Below are positions 30,290 through 33,781 of a stretch of 33,781 nucleotides of DNA, one piece after another (position 1 is the stretch's first letter; every line of letters begins with the position of its first letter). Position numbers and translations under genes: made by a program. The DNA lies in IMG/VR virus record IMGVR_UViG_3300045902_000822, positions 1 through 33,781 of that record. One strand, 5' to 3'. The stretch comes from a virus. The notes beneath the pieces were generated by a model, which had not been told where the DNA came from, searched no databases, and saw nothing but the letters and a program-made list of their open reading frames with translations.

Positions 30290-30846
30290 GCGCCCCCTTC
30301 TTTAATTCCCCGGCCCGGCTCGATCTGCTCGCCGGCGTCCTGCGCTCCTGGCTCGGCACCCCCTTCCACGCCTACGCCCGCCTCAAGGGGGTCGGCGTGG
30401 ATTGCGTCCAGCTCGCCGGCGCCGTCTATGTCGAGTGCGGCCACCTCGACCGCTTCGAGCCGCCGCGCTACACGATGGACGGCTGGCATCACAACGAGCG
30501 CAGCGCCGTGCTCGACTGGCTGGCGGACAGCCCGCGCTTCGTCCGCTGCGACGCCGCGGCAGCCCCCCCGCCGCCCGGCTGCAAGACCTGCGGCACCGCC
30601 GCCCGTCCCCCGTCTCCCGTCTCCTGTCTGCCCGGCGACCTCGTGGTCTTCCGCCTCGGCCGCCTCGCCCACCACGTCGGCGTGGCTGCCGGCGAGGGCC
30701 GCTTCCTCCACGTCATGCAGCACGGCACGGCGGGATTCGCCGAGCTGGCCGACCCGACCTTCGGGAGGCGGTTCGAGGCCGCCTTCCGCCCGGTTAATGC
30801 CGCTCCGCGCCCCCGCGCCCCCACGGTGAACCCCGCCTCCGCATGA
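30286..30846 (+). CDS. NlpC/P60-family tail peptidase
   Basis: 186 residues from GTG 30286. The papain-like fold is clear: GTPFHAYARLKGVGVDCVQL (Cys40 nucleophile in VDC), PGDLVVFRLGRLAHHVGVAA (His130) and FLHVMQH with the third polar residue. It cuts peptidoglycan peptides (gamma-Glu to diamino acid), either in tail assembly as lambda K or during DNA entry. An unusual Cys-rich insert (PGCKTCGTAARPPSPVSCL) is encoded by a C/T-rich repeat near 30601-30632. The C-terminal 20 residues come from a reverse dispersed repeat. ATGA with the next gene. Confidence 0.88.
   Translation: MSAPFFNSPARLDLLAGVLRSWLGTPFHAYARLKGVGVDCVQLAGAVYVECGHLDRFEPPRYTMDGWHHNERSAVLDWLADSPRFVRCDAAAAPPPPGCKTCGTAARPPSPVSCLPGDLVVFRLGRLAHHVGVAAGEGRFLHVMQHGTAGFAELADPTFGRRFEAAFRPVNAAPRPRAPTVNPASA
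30803..30830 (-). repeat. Dispersed repeat, degenerate reverse copy
   Basis: ctccgcgcccccgcgccccc then acggtgaa, at the 3' end of the peptidase gene and just before the next ATG at 30843. Confidence 0.5.
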
Positions 30847-33248
30847 GCTTCCACTCCGGCAGCACCGACAAGCTCCCCGCCAAGCCCCCGCGCCTGGGCG
30901 GCTTCGAGCCGTCGCGCCTGGCCACCAACGAGCAGGCCCGCCCCGTCCCCTACCTCGCCGGCACCCAGCGCGTCGGCCTCACCTACCTCGGCCAGGCGTT
31001 CAACCTCACCGCCCGCAAGGTCAAGATGGATGTGAAGAAGTCCGACGTGACCACGGGCTACAATTACTTCGCCTCCTTCGCCGCCCTCATCGGCCACGGT
31101 CCCCTCGACAAGCTCCTGGCCGTCTATTTCGACGACGACCTCGTCTGGGAGGGTGAGCTGGAGCGCAGCGGCGATTACGTGGACTTCACCATCGAGGGCA
31201 AGGGCGACGTGCGCCTCTACTGGGGCACCGAGAGCCAGACCGCCGACACCCACCTCGCCGCCGCCGAGGCCCAGGTCGGCGAGAGACACCCGGCCTACCG
31301 CGGCCAGGCCTACCTCGTCTTCAAGCGGGTCTTCATCGGCTTCGCCCCCGTCGGCCTCGAAACCGAGGTCCGCGTGGGCAATTACGAGGTCGTGGTCGGC
31401 CGTTACCCGCAGCCGGACTGGCTCACCGCCAGCGCCAACTCGCAGCTCGACGCCAACCCCGTCGCCATCCTCAACGACTGGATCACCCACCCCCGCGCCG
31501 GTCTCGGCCTCGATCCGGACCGGCTCGACACCGACAGCCTCGAGGACGTGGCCGCCCAGCTCAACGCCGAGTGCGTCGGCCTCAGCCCCGTCGTCAATCG
31601 CCAGCAGAGCGCGCGTCAGCTCCTCGTCCAGCTCTGCGAGCACTTCGACGGCTACCTCAACACCCTGGCCGATGGCCGGCTCACCCTGGGCCTGGTGCGT
31701 GGGACCGAGCACGACACCCTCCCGGTCCTCGACGAGACCGATCTCCTGGCCGAACCCCGCGCCAAGCCCGGCGACTGGCAGGACACCGCCAACCAGATCT
31801 ACGTCAAATTCACCAACCGCCTGCGGGCCTACAAGGAGGACGCCGAGCCCGCCGACGCCTCGGCCAACCAGGAGATCACCGGCGCCATCCGGGTCCGCAG
31901 CCTCGACCGCCCCTGGATCACCCGCCCCCTCTTCGCCGCCGTGCTGGCGGCCATCGCCGCCGCCCGCGCCTCGCTCCCCACCCACACCGGCACCCTCCGC
32001 GTGCGCGCCTCGCGGATCGGCACCCTCCGCGCCGGCGACCGCTTCCTGCTCAACTACGGCCACTGGGGTTTGTGCAACCTGCCGTGCCAGATCACCGAGA
32101 TCAACCGGCCCAGCCCGAGCCGCCCCGAGGTCGAAATCAGCTACCTCCTCGACCGCTCCGACCTAAACGGGAAGTATTTCAGCCCCGCCCTCGTCGAACC
32201 GCCCCCGCCCGTCGAACACGAGCCGGAGCCGGTCACCCAGCAGGCCCTCCTCGAGCTGCCCTTCACCCCCGACCAGGCCACCCGCGCCGCCCGCCTGGCC
32301 TTCCTCGCCGCCCGCCCCACCGAGTTGACCACGCGCCTGGCCGCCCATTACCTCGCCGGCAGCAGTTACCGGCAGGTCCAGGACCAGCTCGACTTCGTTC
32401 TCCATGCGACGCTGGATGAGGATTACCCGCGGGAGACCGCGCTGATTGACGATGCGGGCGGGCTCCTACTCACCTTGGACGGCCCCGACACCGAACTGCC
32501 CGCCGGCCTGACCCTCGCCGACGCCCTCAACGACGAGCTGCTCGCCCACGTCGTCTATGCCGGCGAGACCGATCTTTACCCGGCCGTTCCCGGAACCGGC
32601 GGCACCGAGACCTACCAGGACGGTTGGGCCGAGGAACTGTTGAGCCTGTTTGACGCCCAACTCGTCGGACCGGGCCAGTATCGCGTCGCGGCCGTTCGGG
32701 GCCGCTTTGACACCGGCCGCCGCTCCCACGCCGCCGGCGCCCACGTCTTCCTCTTCCGCCGCCGCGAACTCCAGCCCTGGACCGTGGACGACTTCGCCTG
32801 GCCGGTCTTCGCCAGCCGCACCTGGAAGCTCCAGCCCTTCGTCCTCGGGGCCGGCCTCGACCTCTCCGACGCCACCCCGATCAGCCGCACGATCATCGGC
32901 CGCGGCCTGCTCCCGCTGGCGCCCGTCAACCTGCGCGGCAACGGCACCCGCGCCCCCAGCCTCGGCACCGGCCAGGACCTCGTGCTGACCTGGGACACGC
33001 GCATCGAGCGGGCGCGCGGCTGGCAGACCCTTTCCTCGGGCCTGCCACGGACCGTTTTGCAGTGGAACGTCGGCGGGAGTGCCGTATTCACCGAAACCCT
33101 TGCCGCCGGCGTGGCCACCCGCACTTTCACCGCCGCCGACCTGTTGACCCACCTCGGCAGCCTCCAGGACTTCAGCGTCCGGATCTGGCACGAGCGCGAC
33201 GGCATCACCGGCCTGGCGCGCGACCAAATCAAAATTATCAAACTATGA
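30843..33248 (+). CDS. Tail tip protein (lambda J / GTA-like host specificity)
   Basis: 801 residues. N-terminal PSRLATNEQARPVPYLAGTQ and VGLTYLGQAFNLTARKV match tip proteins of the GTA/J type, with HGPLDKLLAVYFDDDLVWEG and YRGQAYLVFKRVFIGF (about 150-170), WITHPRAGLGLDPDRLDTDS (about 212-231) and AQLLVQLCEHFDGYLNTLAD (about 258-278). The middle segment, about 440-510, is a Pro-rich linker followed by a helix. The C-terminal third is beta and probably binds the receptor. It starts in an ATGA overlap with the peptidase and follows the usual order peptidase-tip. Confidence 0.82.
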   Translation: MSFHSGSTDKLPAKPPRLGGFEPSRLATNEQARPVPYLAGTQRVGLTYLGQAFNLTARKVKMDVKKSDVTTGYNYFASFAALIGHGPLDKLLAVYFDDDLVWEGELERSGDYVDFTIEGKGDVRLYWGTESQTADTHLAAAEAQVGERHPAYRGQAYLVFKRVFIGFAPVGLETEVRVGNYEVVVGRYPQPDWLTASANSQLDANPVAILNDWITHPRAGLGLDPDRLDTDSLEDVAAQLNAECVGLSPVVNRQQSARQLLVQLCEHFDGYLNTLADGRLTLGLVRGTEHDTLPVLDETDLLAEPRAKPGDWQDTANQIYVKFTNRLRAYKEDAEPADASANQEITGAIRVRSLDRPWITRPLFAAVLAAIAAARASLPTHTGTLRVRASRIGTLRAGDRFLLNYGHWGLCNLPCQITEINRPSPSRPEVEISYLLDRSDLNGKYFSPALVEPPPPVEHEPEPVTQQALLELPFTPDQATRAARLAFLAARPTELTTRLAAHYLAGSSYRQVQDQLDFVLHATLDEDYPRETALIDDAGGLLLTLDGPDTELPAGLTLADALNDELLAHVVYAGETDLYPAVPGTGGTETYQDGWAEELLSLFDAQLVGPGQYRVAAVRGRFDTGRRSHAAGAHVFLFRRRELQPWTVDDFAWPVFASRTWKLQPFVLGAGLDLSDATPISRTIIGRGLLPLAPVNLRGNGTRAPSLGTGQDLVLTWDTRIERARGWQTLSSGLPRTVLQWNVGGSAVFTETLAAGVATRTFTAADLLTHLGSLQDFSVRIWHERDGITGLARDQIKIIKL

Positions 33249-33781
33249 GCAACCTCCGCCTGGGAACCCTGACTGGCGTCGCCGATCCGGCGACCGTCGC
33301 CGACGACAACTTCGAGGCCGTGGACCGCGCCCTCTTCACCCGCCTGCCCGACCTGGTGGGCGGTGTGGCCACCACCGTCATCGGCCCACCGGCCGCCGGC
33401 GCCCACGTCGAGAAAGAGGTATGGTGCGACGCCTACGGAGCCTGGTGGCTCTGCACCGCCGCCGGCGCCCCCGGCACCTGGAAGCAACTCACCCCCGCCC
33501 TCCTGACCGCCGATCCGGCCAGCGGCACCATCCCCACCGGCTACCTCATCGCCCGCGCCGACCTCGATGGACTGGTCAAGGTCCACGCCGGCAGCTACGT
33601 GTGGCCGGCCCGGCGGACCATCCTGGACGCCTACGCCGTGGCCGACCTGCCCTCGGCCGCCAGCCACACCAACCGCCTGGTCGTATGCCCCAATGGCAAC
33701 GCTGGCGCGTGGTGTTTGGCGGTCAGCAACGGGACCAACTGGCTTCGGGTCGTGCCCGGCGCCGCCGTGGCCGCCTCCTGA
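33245..33781 (+). CDS. Accessory tail protein after the tip, unknown
   Basis: 178 residues beginning in the tip stop (ATGA), ending exactly at the window end. Beta-rich, with short motifs typical of fiber-associated repeats: EKEVWCDAYGAWWLCTAAGAP, PGTWKQLTPALL and near the end GAWCLAVSNGTNWLRVV. Residues 10-35 (GVADPATVADDNFEAVDRAL) look like a virion attachment helix of tail fibers. Whether it is a short fiber or an adaptor cannot be told. No gene follows inside the window. Confidence 0.6.
   Translation: MSNLRLGTLTGVADPATVADDNFEAVDRALFTRLPDLVGGVATTVIGPPAAGAHVEKEVWCDAYGAWWLCTAAGAPGTWKQLTPALLTADPASGTIPTGYLIARADLDGLVKVHAGSYVWPARRTILDAYAVADLPSAASHTNRLVVCPNGNAGAWCLAVSNGTNWLRVVPGAAVAAS

Larger units (their letters stand above)
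1..33781 (+). mobile_element. Mu-type transposable siphophage / prophage (partial, ends not in window)
   Basis: A MuA-like DDE transposase followed by a MuB-like ATPase and a Gam-like protein is the early signature of transposable phages. Terminase, gp29-like portal, MuF, gpG-like and I-type protease genes follow in Mu order. No tail sheath gene is present. The tail genes (tube, chaperones, tape measure, distal proteins, NlpC/P60, tip) run in the order of siphoviruses and gene transfer agents, so the virion should have a flexible non-contractile tail, as in transposable siphoviruses of the B3/D3112 kind. I see neither terminal transposase-binding sites nor a repressor gene, so the element extends beyond the window, at least to the left. 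Confidence 0.9.

Noticed and set aside
1-33781. tRNA or rRNA genes
   Set aside because: No cloverleaf or rRNA-like sequence was noticed on either strand. Space between genes is almost nil.

Overview
The window is a nearly complete, tightly packed set of genes from a Mu-type transposable phage or prophage with a long non-contractile tail. All but one of the genes read rightward. The DNA is very GC-rich (about 70% in rows I counted). It carries many copies of a short GC-rich palindromic repeat, plus other low-complexity tracts that I associate, from memory and not from a search, with Verrucomicrobiota chromosomes. A verrucomicrobial host is therefore my best guess, but it is an inference. The window starts on the transposase start codon and ends on a stop codon, so the phage ends, the lysogeny repressor and any classical endolysin lie outside it or are missing.

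Layout. (1) 1-8032 is the early/replication region: a MuA-like transposase, a MuB-like ATPase, two small unknown proteins, a polymerase-beta-type nucleotidyltransferase, a small membrane protein, a Gam-like DNA-end protector, a small exported protein bracketed by inverted repeats, and a run of small putative DNA-binding proteins that includes a stand-alone DnaA domain IV. Most of these genes are coupled by ATGA overlaps. (2) 8033-15532 opens with a palindromic upstream element. It holds a membrane/coiled-coil protein, a lipoprotein, small and large terminase, a gp29-like portal, a MuF-like head protein with an extra C-terminal HNHP domain and a coupled small gene, and a gpG-like morphogenesis protein. 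(3) 15533-22122 begins with a long hairpin and a second copy of the palindromic upstream element. It holds the protease/scaffold, major capsid, decoration protein, a glycosyltransferase-like protein, gp36- and gp37-like head-tail proteins, the tail tube and a repetitive fibronectin-like protein. (4) 22122-33781 holds a beta-helix protein, tail assembly chaperones with a T8 slippery site, a 57-residue membrane protein on the opposite strand, tape measure, distal tail proteins, an NlpC/P60 peptidase, the tail tip protein and a last accessory protein.

The genes would work together as in other transposable phages: A and B drive replicative transposition, Gam protects DNA ends, the terminase packages by the headful, the I-type protease matures the head, and the siphovirus tail (lambda/GTA-like tip order) delivers DNA. 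The parts most worth a second look are the repeat family embedded inside reading frames, the duplicated palindromic element in front of two modules, the degenerate nucleotide-binding motifs of the B-like ATPase, the lone DnaA domain IV, the MuF C-terminal HNHP domain with its coupled small gene, the frameshift site, and the antisense two-helix membrane protein.
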